This document shows positions 43,130 through 52,640 of a stretch of 64,000 nt of DNA, one piece after another. The stretch spans positions 62,001-126,000 of the forward strand of contig JAIUOC010000011.1 of NCBI GenBank assembly GCA_020161265.1, read 5' to 3'. The DNA is from Chloroflexota bacterium. Its GTDB lineage: Bacteria > Chloroflexota > Chloroflexia > Chloroflexales > Herpetosiphonaceae. A program made the translations under genes and the position numbers. The notes beneath the pieces were generated by a model. The model was not told the DNA's origin, made no database searches, and worked only from the letters and a program-made list of their open reading frames with translations. The first letter of the stretch is position 1, and each line of letters starts with the position of its first letter.

Positions 43130-44581
43130 ATGACGCAACTTAGCCGCCGTACATTCTTGAAAAGTCTCGTTGCAGGTGCTGTGGTAGTTGGTTTTGACCG
43201 TGCTACTAGTTCGTGGGTCACTTCAGCCCACGCCGCCGAGCAACTCGCGCCAAATTTCCCAACGTTCGATGGTGTGCTCTACACCGATGCCGCCACCCGG
43301 GCCGAAGCAGCCGATGATTATGGTCATATTATTCACCGTACTCCCAATGCTGTGCTCAAACCTGGCTCAGTCAATGATATTGTGCGCCTCGTTCGCTTTG
43401 CCAAAAATAACAATATTAAAATCTCAGGTCGTGGTCAAGGTCACTCCACTTATGGTCAGCCCCAAATTCAAGGTGGGGTGGTGATCGATATGAGTACCAT
43501 GAACACGATTCATGAAATTGGCCGCGATTATGTCATTGCTGATGCTGGCTTGAAATGGCATCAACTGCTTGATAGCACCTTGGCCGAAGGCCTAACCCCA
43601 CCCGTAATGACCGATTATATTGAGCTATCAATCGGTGGCACATTAAGCGTCGGCGGGATTGGCGGAGCCAGCCATCAACATGGCGTGCAAATCGACAACG
43701 TAATTGAATTGACAGTCGTCACCGGCGAAGGTAACTTAGAAACCTGTTCAAAAAACCGCAACAAAGATTTATTTGAATCGGTGCTTGGTGGCTTGGGCCA
43801 ATTTGCTATTATCGTGCGAGCTAAGCTCAAATTGATTCGCGCCGAAACCCATGCCCGTGTGTTCAACTTGTTCTACGACGATATCGAAACCTTTACTGGC
43901 GATCAAACCCGCTTGATTCGCGATGGTCGTTTCGATTATGTTGAAGGCCAAGTTGTGCCCAAGGCTGGTGGTGGCTGGAACTTTATGCTCGAAGCAGTAA
44001 GCTATTATTCAGGCAATAAGTTGCCCAATAACACCCGCTTGTTGCGCAATTTGAGCTACAACCAAGGCACTGAAGTTATCTCAGATACGACCTATTTCGC
44101 TTTCTTGAACCGCTTGGAAGCAACTGAAGCCTTCTTGCGCTCAATTGGCGTTTGGTTCTTGCCACACCCATGGTTCGATGTGTTCGTCAAGAGCCGCCAC
44201 GTCAACCAATACGTTGGCGATATCTTGGAAACCTTGACCCTCGACGATACTGGCCAAGGCCCAATCTTGCTTTACCCAGTCAAGACCAATAAATTTACCA
44301 AGCCATTCTTCCGCGTACCCGATGGCGAAATCGTCTTCTTGTTTGATATTTTGCGCACCGCGCCAAATATTCCCGAAGTGATCAACGCTATGATGGCTAG
44401 CAACCGCGAGTTGTTTGAAACCAACCGTGATCTTGGTGGCAACCGCTACGCAATTGGGGCAATCGAATTCAGCCAAGCTGACTGGCAACAACACTTTGGC
44501 AATGTCTGGAACGACTTCCGCCGTGCCAAGAACCGCTACGATCCTTGCAATATCCTTGGTGGGGGCCAAGGCATATTCTAA
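43130..44581 (+). CDS. Tat-exported FAD oxidase, cytokinin-dehydrogenase-like
   Basis: This 483-residue protein starts with a Tat signal (SRRTFLKSLVAGAVVVG, cleavage near AHAAE). The FAD domain has GRGQGHSTYGQ, where the His matches the covalent FAD site of cytokinin dehydrogenases, then SIGGTLSVGGIGGASHQHG and VLGGLGQFAIIVRAKL, both close to plant CKX. The C-terminal CKX-like domain carries HPWFDVFVKSRH and ends NRYDPCNILGGGQGIF. Cytokinin dehydrogenase cleaves N6-side chains of adenine cytokinins. The resemblance is strong along the chain, but substrate identity is inference. GAGGG before ATG 43130 supports the start; a good terminator follows. Confidence 0.88.
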   Translation: MTQLSRRTFLKSLVAGAVVVGFDRATSSWVTSAHAAEQLAPNFPTFDGVLYTDAATRAEAADDYGHIIHRTPNAVLKPGSVNDIVRLVRFAKNNNIKISGRGQGHSTYGQPQIQGGVVIDMSTMNTIHEIGRDYVIADAGLKWHQLLDSTLAEGLTPPVMTDYIELSIGGTLSVGGIGGASHQHGVQIDNVIELTVVTGEGNLETCSKNRNKDLFESVLGGLGQFAIIVRAKLKLIRAETHARVFNLFYDDIETFTGDQTRLIRDGRFDYVEGQVVPKAGGGWNFMLEAVSYYSGNKLPNNTRLLRNLSYNQGTEVISDTTYFAFLNRLEATEAFLRSIGVWFLPHPWFDVFVKSRHVNQYVGDILETLTLDDTGQGPILLYPVKTNKFTKPFFRVPDGEIVFLFDILRTAPNIPEVINAMMASNRELFETNRDLGGNRYAIGAIEFSQADWQQHFGNVWNDFRRAKNRYDPCNILGGGQGIF

Positions 44582-44600
44582 GCCGAAGATCGTGGTTTCC

Positions 44601-44634
44601 AACGCCTATCGAGCAATTCGATAGGCGTTTTTGT
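44601..44634 (+). terminator. Rho-independent terminator after the CKX-like gene
   Basis: AACGCCTATCGA at 44601-44612 pairs with TCGATAGGCGTT at 44618-44629, followed by T residues. Confidence 0.9.
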
Positions 44635-44654
44635 TTGATGATTGATCAACCAAG

Positions 44655-44795
44655 GGCTATCGGTAGTTAGGTGGAAATACCAACATTTACTCCGATAGCC
44701 CATAGCCTACATTACATACTTCGCGCTCTTCGCGTCCTTTGCGGTTAAAAACCAGTCCATGATATCTGGTTGCGCATCCCTCATCCTTACTTCTA
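44655..44795. repeat. Dispersed intergenic repeat, copy G
   Basis: The inner inverted pair GGGCTATCGG (44657) and CCGATAGCCCATAGCC (44693) is present, followed by the arm CTTCGCGCTCTTCGCGTCC ending GCGGTTAAAA and by CATCCCTCATCC copies near 44778. The left CGAAG arm is missing. Confidence 0.7.
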
Positions 44796-44855
44796 CGGCT
44801 TGTCATAGCGGATACTAGTGCTTTTGGGGGTCAGCAAACCCGACCGTGTACGTGC

Positions 44856-44883
44856 TTGACATCTGCGCAGGCTATGCTATGCT
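44856..44883 (+). promoter_or_regulatory. Promoter of the unknown gene-ssb unit
   Basis: TTGACA at 44856-44861 and TATGCT at 44878-44883 are 16 bases apart, placing transcription start about 50 bases before ATG 44943. Confidence 0.65.
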
Positions 44884-44942
44884 GTTTAGAACAAATGTAC
44901 TGAATCGAATAAAAGCGCTATTTGACGAATGGGGAACCGAGT

Positions 44943-45521
44943 ATGCAAGCCAAGCAACAGCTAAAATATGCCTTAGTGGAATACACCACCAACAAAAACT
45001 TTTGTAATGTTTACGATGCAATGGGGATCGAGCGGCTTGAATGGGAAGTTGTCAGCTATGATCGGGCACGGCGCGTGCATCTTGATCGGGCTAACGCCTA
45101 CTTACCAATTTTGCGTTGTAAATTGTTGGTGCACCACACCTTAACTGGCAAGGCCTTTGAGCCTGGTTGGAAGCTTGAAGTATTCGGTGGCTCAGTTCGC
45201 GACGATGGGATCGAAAGTCGTTTGTTTAAAGTTGAATGCGATCCTGGCGCTGATCATAAGTTTGCTCGCTTTCCAATTCGCTTATCAATCACGATTGGCC
45301 CAGGCAAGCAAACTGCAACTGGCGGCATTGCCCCCGATGGTAAGCCAACCACCCAAATGGCAATGCGCTTTCCTGCCGACGATTGGCTGGGCATTTGCCT
45401 TGAAATTCGTGACTTTTTGCAACAGCACCAAGGCCGATTAGAAGCCTATCGCAAATCAACCCAGCGCGAACGGCTTGAAAACCGCCGCAAAGATAGTCCT
45501 GCTCACAGCGCTGCCGCTTGA
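44943..45521 (+). CDS. Unknown protein upstream of ssb
   Basis: This 192-residue soluble protein matches no family I recognise. Aromatic and mixed beta-strand segments (LEWEVVSYDRARRVHL, FARFPIRLSITIGPG) fill the first 150 residues, and a charged helix rich in Arg and Glu (YRKSTQRERLENRRKD) ends the chain. It has no signal peptide or membrane segment. ATG 44943 is preceded by GGGGAA; TTG 44922 is the in-frame alternative. ssb begins 52 bases downstream without a terminator, so the protein may act in DNA metabolism; that is inference from position. Confidence 0.75.
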   Translation: MQAKQQLKYALVEYTTNKNFCNVYDAMGIERLEWEVVSYDRARRVHLDRANAYLPILRCKLLVHHTLTGKAFEPGWKLEVFGGSVRDDGIESRLFKVECDPGADHKFARFPIRLSITIGPGKQTATGGIAPDGKPTTQMAMRFPADDWLGICLEIRDFLQQHQGRLEAYRKSTQRERLENRRKDSPAHSAAA

Positions 45522-45573
45522 GTATTGATCGATACATGACGAGTTTTTACGTTAAAACGGAGGATTTACTACC

Positions 45574-46155
45574 ATGGCCAAGGATCTCAACAAAGTTCAA
45601 TTGACTGGGCGTTTAGGTGCCGACCCCGAAATGCGTTTTACACCCCAAGGCACTGCTGTCACCACCTTTCGGGTGGCCTCAAACCGCTCGTGGAAAACTG
45701 CTGAAGGCGAACAACGCGAAGACACTGAATGGTTTTCAATCGTCGCTTGGAACAAACTCGCCGAAATTTGTAACCAATATTTAAATAAAGGCACTCGCGT
45801 TTATATCGAAGGCCGCTCCCAAACCCGATCATGGGTTGAGGAACAAAGCGGTCAAACTCGCTATAAAACCGAGATTGTGGCCAATGATATGATTATTCTC
45901 GATGGTCGGCGCGAGGGCATGGCCTATAACGCCGAGGAGCCAGAAGAAGAATGGGCCAGCCCACCTGAACCAGCTCCAGTTGCCCGACCTGCCGCTGTCC
46001 GATCTGCTGCCCCTGCTCGCAGCAACGGCAATGGCAATGGTGGTAGTGCTGCTCCCGCCAAAGCACCAGCTCGTAGCGCCGCGCCAGCCGCAACCCAAAC
46101 GCGGCCAGCTTCACGCAAGCCAGTCGTAACCGACGAAGACGACTTGCCGTTCTAA
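45574..46155 (+). CDS. ssb: Single-stranded DNA-binding protein
   Basis: This 193-residue protein coats single-stranded DNA in replication and repair. An OB fold fills residues 1-110 (VQLTGRLGADPEMRFT, EWFSIVAWNKLAEICNQYLNKGTRVYIEG). A flexible linker rich in Ala, Pro, Gly and Asn follows, and the chain ends with the acidic tip DEDDLPF that recruits partner proteins such as the DnaE clamp-loader complex and RecO. GGAGG nine bases before ATG 45574 fixes the start. It lies behind the unknown 44943 gene and ends at a perfect terminator hairpin. Confidence 0.97.
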   Translation: MAKDLNKVQLTGRLGADPEMRFTPQGTAVTTFRVASNRSWKTAEGEQREDTEWFSIVAWNKLAEICNQYLNKGTRVYIEGRSQTRSWVEEQSGQTRYKTEIVANDMIILDGRREGMAYNAEEPEEEWASPPEPAPVARPAAVRSAAPARSNGNGNGGSAAPAKAPARSAAPAATQTRPASRKPVVTDEDDLPF

Positions 46156-46178
46156 ATTATTGCTTGGCTCCCGATTGC

Positions 46179-46208
46179 AACACCACCGTTCCGCACGACG
46201 GTGGTGTT
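46179..46208 (+). terminator. Terminator after ssb
   Basis: AACACCACCGT at 46179-46189 pairs perfectly with ACGGTGGTGTT at 46198-46208 around an eight-base loop. Confidence 0.85.
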
Positions 46209-46377
46209 TGCTTAAGCTCTATACAATGTGCACAAAGCTATTCACAAATTTAACAATTGAAAGCCAAGGAAGCGCTTGCATGAGTTGCCACACTATGCCA
46301 TAATTCAGCATCAGATTGTGCAAATTGCTAGAGAGGCGATTTTTAACCAAAATCGTCGCCAAGTTTAGGTATCGACC

Positions 46378-47811
46378 GTGGCAACTCTATATGAAATTTG
46401 GCGCTTGGCCTTACCACCAACAACCAGCCTGCGAGCTGGTGAGGCCAACACCCTTGCAGTGCGGGCAGTTGTGCTGGCACGTCCAACCCAACCAGCGCTC
46501 CCCGATCTTGCTGGCTCCGAAGTTGTGCTCGTTAGTACAACCGTCTTGGATTCGTTGCGGCTTTCATTGGCTCGCTTGATTGAGCGCTTGAATGGGACTT
46601 CGGTGTTGGCGGTTGGCCTCACCGGAATGGTTGATGAACGAGCAGTTGCGGCGGCCGAAACCGCCAATATTACCTTGTTTGAATTGCCACATAACGCCGA
46701 TTTGCGCATGGTGCAACGTGAAAGCGAGCGCTTGCTCTCTGATCCCGAGGCTCAATACGAGCGTCGTGCAGCTCAGCTCTACAGTGCTCTAACCACGAAT
46801 GGCCTGAGTGAAGGACGCACAACGCTTTTACGCATGCTTGAACTCTGGACTGGTCATAGTGTGGTTTTCCCAGCTGATGCGGGCATGCCAACCACCGTAC
46901 CAGTGCTGCTTGATGGCCATCGCGTGGGGTTTTTGGGCAGCATTGGCAGCCATCCGTGGGATGCAGGGGCGCTCGAGCAAGGCTCAGCCGCATTATCGTT
47001 GCTACTCGATAAAGAACGGGCAATCGAAGCCACCGAGGATCGTTTGCGCGGTAGCGTGCTTGAATCGTTGTTAGCAGGCATTCCCTTGGATGTGCCTGGC
47101 CAACGGCGGGCAGCCGAGCAAGGTATTTTGCTCGATTCAGCTTATGCCCTAGCTGCTTTACGCCCACAAGATTCCTTGCAGATCGATCGGGTGATGGCGG
47201 CAGTGCGCCGAGCCTGCGATCGCTTGCGCTATCCAGCGTTTATTGCTGATCACGATGGAATTATTGTGTTGGCCATGCCGATCGATAGCCTTGATAACCC
47301 TGAGCAGCGGTTGCGCGAAGTGCACAGCGCCCTGCATGAAGCCAGCTGGGTGCTTGATGGCGGCTTTGGCATTGCCTCGGAAAATGGTGCCTGGTCAGGA
47401 GCTTGGGCCGAGGCGATTGGTGCATTACGCTTAGGCCGCGAATTACTAGGGGCAGGCGTGTTAGCCGGTGGGGCTGAATTAGGCGTTTATCGGCTACTAC
47501 TGAGTGTGGCAGACTCAGCTCGTGCTAGAATGTTTTATGATCGGACGATTGGCCCATTAGCTGCTCACGATGCCAAACAAGATGGCGACCTGTTGTACAC
47601 CCTACAAATGTTCTTTGCTTATCTTGGCAACCATAGTCAGGCCGCAGCAGCGCTGCATATTCACCGTAATACCCTCCTCTATCGGCTTGGTCGAATTGAA
47701 AATATTACATCGCATCATCTCGACCGCGCACCCGATCGGCTGGCATTACAGTTGGGTTTAGCCCTGCATCGGATCTATCAGAGCCAAAAGCCTGATCTAA
47801 AAAAGGCGTAG
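46378..47811 (+). CDS. PucR family transcriptional regulator
   Basis: The 477-residue protein has the PucR layout: an N-terminal PucR-type domain (about 1-140), a central GGDEF-like/ligand-binding region (about 160-380), and a C-terminal helix-turn-helix with LLYTLQMFFAYLGNHSQAAA and LHIHRNTLLYRLGRIE, the family signature. Relatives control purine catabolism or amino-acid and sugar-diacid use. The start is GTG 46378, with only a weak AGG upstream, so the exact start is uncertain. Three more genes on the same strand follow, the first 87 bases downstream. Confidence 0.92.
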   Translation: MATLYEIWRLALPPTTSLRAGEANTLAVRAVVLARPTQPALPDLAGSEVVLVSTTVLDSLRLSLARLIERLNGTSVLAVGLTGMVDERAVAAAETANITLFELPHNADLRMVQRESERLLSDPEAQYERRAAQLYSALTTNGLSEGRTTLLRMLELWTGHSVVFPADAGMPTTVPVLLDGHRVGFLGSIGSHPWDAGALEQGSAALSLLLDKERAIEATEDRLRGSVLESLLAGIPLDVPGQRRAAEQGILLDSAYALAALRPQDSLQIDRVMAAVRRACDRLRYPAFIADHDGIIVLAMPIDSLDNPEQRLREVHSALHEASWVLDGGFGIASENGAWSGAWAEAIGALRLGRELLGAGVLAGGAELGVYRLLLSVADSARARMFYDRTIGPLAAHDAKQDGDLLYTLQMFFAYLGNHSQAAAALHIHRNTLLYRLGRIENITSHHLDRAPDRLALQLGLALHRIYQSQKPDLKKA

Positions 47812-47898
47812 AATAGAGGACAATCGAAGGAGCAGGCGCTATCGTGGCGATAGCGTCCAACATTGTTGTACTCGACACACGATTGTTCGGAGGATTGT

Positions 47899-48330
47899 AT
47901 GCGGCTCTGGCGTAAAACAGTGGTACGGGCAACGCTCTTGTTCAGTGATTCTGGGGTGATGGTTGAAGCCTACGATGAATATATGTTTAGCGAAACTTCG
48001 CCGCCCTTGGTTGTCGGCAAATATCGCGAAATTCCTGCGCCGCGTGGTGCTGCGGTCTTTGCGATTCAATTTACCCATGTGATCACCGAAATCTTTCAAA
48101 CGCTCCAAACGTTTAAACTTCAATACTACTTGCCGCAACAACCTAATTCGTTTTTGGAAGATTATCTGAGCGGCCCAGGAGCTGATGCTGATTTATCGCT
48201 GCGGGCAGTCGCAACCGGAGCCGATTCGCTTAATCGTGATCAAAAACGGGTAATTTGTACCTTGTTATCGAAAAGTGACCCGCAAGCATGGGAACGTTCA
48301 CGCGAGTTTCGGCAACTGTTAGAAAAATAG
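47899..48330 (+). CDS. Unknown protein upstream of OB-fold and cyclase genes
   Basis: This 143-residue soluble protein is not recognised. It begins MRLWRKTVVRATLLFSDSG and has a mixed alpha/beta pattern with SLRAVATGADSLNRDQKRV near the end. GGAGG five bases before ATG 47899 gives a clear start. It is the first of three genes (47899, 48442, 49141) running in one direction towards a nucleotide cyclase, so a shared signalling role is possible but unproven. Confidence 0.75.
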   Translation: MRLWRKTVVRATLLFSDSGVMVEAYDEYMFSETSPPLVVGKYREIPAPRGAAVFAIQFTHVITEIFQTLQTFKLQYYLPQQPNSFLEDYLSGPGADADLSLRAVATGADSLNRDQKRVICTLLSKSDPQAWERSREFRQLLEK

Positions 48331-48441
48331 GTGCTGGATGCCATTTGATTGTGGCAGCCAACGCCCTAGCCAAATTGACAATGACCCAAGATTTCACCAT
48401 AATGGTGCAAGATTCACTCATTGGACAATGGTTTAAACGTT

Positions 48442-49128
48442 ATGGCGCAACCAATAGATTTGCTGGTTTTGGCAGTATCGCGGGTGAAAAAAGGTGTGGC
48501 CTTAGCTGGCATGAGCACCGAAGCTCACCCGATTACTGGTCGGGTGTGGATCGATATTGTGCGGGCTGATGGCCCGCTCCAATTGAGCGATCTGACGTTG
48601 GCTGATGGTTCGTTGATCAAACCTGGTGATGTCGTGCGTTGGGAAGGCTTGGAGCCGCATCCACAACCGCCATTTGTTGAGCAATGGGCGATCAGTGCTG
48701 CTTCCAGCAAACAGTTGCTGCGGCATATCACACCAGAACGCTATGCTAAGTTTCTGCCTGAGCATCTCGACCAAGATCCGACGGCGGTGCTTGAACGCCG
48801 CGAACGCTCGTTATGCTTAATTCAAGCCCACGAAGTGCATGCGATGTTTGAACGGGAAGAAAAACGCTTCAAAAGCTATATGCTGTTTGATTTGTTGGGC
48901 TTGGAAAGTGTTGATGAAACGCCGGTGACTGATGTGGCTTGGCGTGCCTTTGGTCAACAATGGATGCAATCTGAAGGTGTCGATGAATTAGCCTTTGATC
49001 CCGATGATTTACAGGCTCGCTTCGGGCCAATTTATCTGGTGATTGGGATTCATGGCAATAGTTTGTTGGTGCGTGGAGTTCACACAGTACCAGCCTATGC
49101 CGCTAGGATCGACCCAACTCGGCTGTAA
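48442..49128 (+). CDS. Possible dual-OB-domain protein
   Basis: At 228 residues, the first part (LLVLAVSRVKKGVALAGMS...GRVWIDIVRADG, then KPGDVVRWEGLEPHPQPPFVEQW) resembles the dual-OB-fold (DuOB) domain, whose members read VLA-S-K...AG...TG.W.RPV and GDVV. The second half is helical with an acidic ending (ELAFDPDDLQARFG) and a beta-rich IYLVIGIHGNSLLVRGVH. I rate the family call as moderate. No good ribosome-binding site precedes ATG 48442, and TTG 48421 is in frame. The cyclase begins 12 bases after its stop; GGGAGGGG ahead of the cyclase suggests coupled expression. Confidence 0.65.
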   Translation: MAQPIDLLVLAVSRVKKGVALAGMSTEAHPITGRVWIDIVRADGPLQLSDLTLADGSLIKPGDVVRWEGLEPHPQPPFVEQWAISAASSKQLLRHITPERYAKFLPEHLDQDPTAVLERRERSLCLIQAHEVHAMFEREEKRFKSYMLFDLLGLESVDETPVTDVAWRAFGQQWMQSEGVDELAFDPDDLQARFGPIYLVIGIHGNSLLVRGVHTVPAYAARIDPTRL

Positions 49129-49140
49129 GGGAGGGGCATA

Positions 49141-50979
49141 ATGGCGCTTAAGCCGTTTCGCCTAAAACAATCGACTATCGTGCCACTAGGATTGGCTGAG
49201 GTTTGGGAAATTGCGGCTCAAACCAGCAAAGTTAACCATGCCGTTGGCCTGCCACCGTTAGTTTATAGCGAACGAACCCGCAGCGATGGCGTGCGCGAGG
49301 TGGTTGGTAATGCGCGTCAATATGGTCTGCCAGTGCAATGGGTCGAACATCCCTTTGAATGGATTTATCAAAAAGAGCTGCGGGTTGAACGAGTTTTTGA
49401 GCATTTTCCGCCGTTAGATCGCTTGATCGGTGGCACAATTCTCGTCCCGCATACCTCGATTAGCACCGAAGTTGAAACCTTTGTCCATGTTTTCCCAAAA
49501 AATCTGCTGGGCTATCCGGTTGGTTGGTTTATTGCCAATCAGATGATTACTGGGCAAGCGGCTTTTTTTCGCTCAGTGGCCCAAAAGCCTAATGCCACCA
49601 ATTATTTCCCGCCAGCTCGCAAAGTTCGCACCAATCGTAATGTGTTGCAAGAGTTACGCAACCGCATGCGCGATTTACCTTGCGATCAGCAATTAATCGA
49701 TCGTTTGTTTGAGCTGATTCAAACCCAACGCGATGAAGATGTTGCGACCATGCGGCCATTTGTGCTGGCTGATGCTTGGGGCGCTGAACGACTTAGCCTG
49801 CTCCGCGTCTTTTTATATGCTACCTGGACGGGCCTGCTCGATATGAATTGGGATGTGTTATGCCCTAATTGTCGGGTTGCCCGCGAACCCTCACCACATT
49901 TACGCGATCTAACCGCGACTGCCCATTGTGAAGTATGCAATATTCGCTACGATCTCAATTTTGATGAGTATGTTGAATTGCGTTTTTCGGTTAATCCCAA
50001 AGTGCGCAGTGCTAGCAATGCAACCTTCTGTGCGCTTGGCTCGCCAGCTTTGAATGAGCATATCGTTGCCCAAGCACGGCTCAAACCCAACGAACAGCGT
50101 GAATTATCGGTTCAGCTTGGCACTGGTGGCTATCGCTTGCGCATGTTGGGGATAGAGCAACGCTGCACGATTCAAGCCCAAACTACTGGCGCAACCAATG
50201 CCACGATCAATTTAACTACCACTGGCCCAGACCAAGCAGCATTAAATGTGGCAAATCAACCAGTAATTCTGAATGTGCATAACACCACTGATCGCGAACA
50301 ACTGTTGATTATCGAGCACGATGCTTGGGGCGTTGGTCGGGTCAGTGCCTCATTAGTTTCGACTTTACCTGAATTTCGCTCATTATTCTCATCAGAAGTG
50401 CTAGCACCTGGCTTGGGCTTGGCAATCAAAAATCTGACAATCTTATTTAGCGATATTAAAAATTCAACCCCGATGTATGAAAAACATGGCGACTCAAGCG
50501 CCTATGCCATGGTGCGCGACCATTTCGATGTGCTATTCAAGGCGATCGAACAGCACAACGGCTCGATTGTAAAAACGATTGGCGACGCAGTGATGGCGGT
50601 GTTTGCAAGCCCAAGCGATGGCGTTGCGGCAGCCTTGGCAATCCATCACAATATGCAGCAAGCCAACCAAGCTCGCCCTGAACGGCCACCAATTGTAATC
50701 AAAATTGGCTTGCATACAGGAACTTGTATTGCGGTTAATGCCAACGAAGTGCTTGATTACTTTGGCACAACCGTCAATGCTGCGGCGCGTGCTCAAGGCC
50801 TGAGTGTTGGTGATGATGTAGTCTTGACTTCCGATGTGATGGAATCGGCGGGAGTGCGGGCAATGCTCAGCCAACACGATCTGCTGAGCGAACCTTTCAC
50901 TCACAATCTCAAAGGCATATCGCAAGTATTTACGCTCTATCGGCTGATGCCAATCGCGCAACGCGAGCATCAAGCATAG
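49141..50979 (+). CDS. Class III adenylate/guanylate cyclase with N-terminal sensor region
   Basis: This 612-residue protein makes a cyclic nucleotide. Residues 1-160 resemble an SRPBCC-type lipid- or ligand-binding fold joined to a DUF5939-like region. CPNC and CEVC near 240-275 form a zinc ribbon. The cyclase domain (about 425-605) has the metal Asp residues in ILFSDIKNS and TIGDAVMAVF, and GTTVNAAARAQG with the transition-state Asn and Arg. The substrate residue pattern (Lys in IVKTIGD and an Asp-type position near DYFG) is compatible with ATP, but I leave this open. GGGAGGGG before ATG 49141 gives a strong start. Confidence 0.9.
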   Translation: MALKPFRLKQSTIVPLGLAEVWEIAAQTSKVNHAVGLPPLVYSERTRSDGVREVVGNARQYGLPVQWVEHPFEWIYQKELRVERVFEHFPPLDRLIGGTILVPHTSISTEVETFVHVFPKNLLGYPVGWFIANQMITGQAAFFRSVAQKPNATNYFPPARKVRTNRNVLQELRNRMRDLPCDQQLIDRLFELIQTQRDEDVATMRPFVLADAWGAERLSLLRVFLYATWTGLLDMNWDVLCPNCRVAREPSPHLRDLTATAHCEVCNIRYDLNFDEYVELRFSVNPKVRSASNATFCALGSPALNEHIVAQARLKPNEQRELSVQLGTGGYRLRMLGIEQRCTIQAQTTGATNATINLTTTGPDQAALNVANQPVILNVHNTTDREQLLIIEHDAWGVGRVSASLVSTLPEFRSLFSSEVLAPGLGLAIKNLTILFSDIKNSTPMYEKHGDSSAYAMVRDHFDVLFKAIEQHNGSIVKTIGDAVMAVFASPSDGVAAALAIHHNMQQANQARPERPPIVIKIGLHTGTCIAVNANEVLDYFGTTVNAAARAQGLSVGDDVVLTSDVMESAGVRAMLSQHDLLSEPFTHNLKGISQVFTLYRLMPIAQREHQA

Positions 50980-51052
50980 AATCTGAGGGATCAGGCGAGA
51001 TTTTTCACATCATGAATCATCAAATTTATGCTCGTTACGTTTAATTGCATAT

Positions 51053-52486
51053 TTATTGGTTACGGGCTTTAATTTCATATTCACCAAGACAATCGATCCG
51101 AGCCACTTGGTGATAGCTGCGATCAGTTGCTTGTAATACATCTAGATCATAGGCTTCGCCTTGGAAAATAATCAGGTCATACGCTTGGGCATCAATCGTT
51201 TGAATAAAGGTATCAACTGGTTCATTCCAGCCTTTACGTCGAAAAAATTTTAGTACAGCTGCATTACCAATCACCTCTTTGTTATTGATCACTGCAAAGC
51301 CAGGATTTTCCACTAGGATTGGGCCAGCTGCTCGTTGAATATAACGATTGAGTTGATTACAAGCTTGAAGATCGGCCTGAGTTGGGTTCAAACCAAATTC
51401 AAACGTGTTTTTATTAAACAAGGCGACTGGTTTAAGCGTTGGAAAGGCAAAGCAAAAAATCTGAATCAATAGCAGCCCGATCGCCGCATCGCGTAATCGC
51501 GGAATAGTCGGTTTTTCGAGTTGATCGTTCAGCATAAAAGCTATCATCATTGCGGTAATCGCGATCGATTCAATAAAATAATTGGTTGAAGCTCCATCAC
51601 GCCCAGTCGTAACTGTGGTAATCAACGCCAATGTTGCATAGAGCATCAGCAATCGTTCACGTTTGAAATAATGAACGACAAAATAGACGTAAGCTAATAA
51701 AAAGAGAAAGTGGGTAGTCATAAAATTCTTTAACTGACCAAGAAATACCCGTGGATACCATTCCAATTGATTGTAGGTAATAATATGCTGTAAGAATTCA
51801 CCCTGCGTAGCGTAATTCAACCAAAGCACCGCTGGAATAAGCAAGCCACCCCAAGCTCCTAAAAAGATCAGCAATAACTTACGATCACGTATTAGGAGAT
51901 AGATCGCAATTGCCGCAGGTGCTGAAAGGGCACTCTGCTTGGTTGCAACCGCCGCAACACATGCGATTGCGGCAAACAGTGCCGAGCGGCTATTTTGGTT
52001 CAGATCAATCGCAATAACGGCGGCTAAACTAAAAAAGACTGCCAAACCATCGACTCGGCTCCAAGCACTCCAGTAATACACGTAGATTGAATTAAAGAAT
52101 ATCAATCCAGCAAAAAGGCTATAGCCAATTGGCATATGCTTGCGCTGCAAATACCAAACGATCAGAACCGCAATTCCAATAAACGCAAGTGCTGATACAA
52201 GGCGGGTTGCAATAAATGATGGCCCAGTGATCAGCATTAATTTTGAGGCGATCCACGGAAACAATGGAGGATAATTGGATACAAGAAAGGGGCTACGATC
52301 AACTGGTTGATAAATCGACTCACCTTGAAACAACAGCGCCGCATCACGTAACACAAACCCTTCACCATTAGCAATGTCGTAGGGAAATGCAAGCACAGCA
52401 TAGATATGATACATCCCACGAATTGCCAAGCCAAGTAATAGGCTATTAATAAACCCCAGCATCGTTAATGATTTAGCTAGTTTCAT
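51053..52486 (-). CDS. Membrane protein with GT-C glycosyltransferase-like layout
   Basis: The 477-residue protein has about ten hydrophobic segments in residues 5-350 and a soluble C-terminal part (RAAGPILVENPGFAVINNKEV, LIIFQGEAYDL). The first loop carries acidic residues and VSNYPPLFPW, like the DPM/ArnT-type transferases that use polyprenyl-linked sugars. The family cannot be fixed further. ATG 52486 is preferred because GAAGGGAAAA precedes it and the membrane segment begins soon after; upstream codons at 52579 give an unlikely N terminus. Transcription is divergent from the TPR gene. Confidence 0.8.
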   Translation of the reverse strand: MKLAKSLTMLGFINSLLLGLAIRGMYHIYAVLAFPYDIANGEGFVLRDAALLFQGESIYQPVDRSPFLVSNYPPLFPWIASKLMLITGPSFIATRLVSALAFIGIAVLIVWYLQRKHMPIGYSLFAGLIFFNSIYVYYWSAWSRVDGLAVFFSLAAVIAIDLNQNSRSALFAAIACVAAVATKQSALSAPAAIAIYLLIRDRKLLLIFLGAWGGLLIPAVLWLNYATQGEFLQHIITYNQLEWYPRVFLGQLKNFMTTHFLFLLAYVYFVVHYFKRERLLMLYATLALITTVTTGRDGASTNYFIESIAITAMMIAFMLNDQLEKPTIPRLRDAAIGLLLIQIFCFAFPTLKPVALFNKNTFEFGLNPTQADLQACNQLNRYIQRAAGPILVENPGFAVINNKEVIGNAAVLKFFRRKGWNEPVDTFIQTIDAQAYDLIIFQGEAYDLDVLQATDRSYHQVARIDCLGEYEIKARNQ

Positions 52487-52640
52487 TAAATTTTCCCTTC
52501 TCTTATAAGCCGTCTCAGAGGTACTGAAGGAGGGTATATAAACAACTATGCAGGATTGGATTTGTTGTCTTCCCATCATCTCACGATGGCAAGCGGAGTA
52601 AGTATACCATTTATGCAGCTATTGCTTGGAGGGTTAAGCA
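52487..52640. other. Intergenic region upstream of the membrane glycosyltransferase
   Basis: This 154-base stretch is AT-rich and holds the leader of the minus-strand gene. TATACC near 52601 and TTGTTG near 52560 are the only promoter-like words. The decayed gene copy begins right after it, so together they fill the 366-base gap between 52486 and 52853. Confidence 0.5.
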
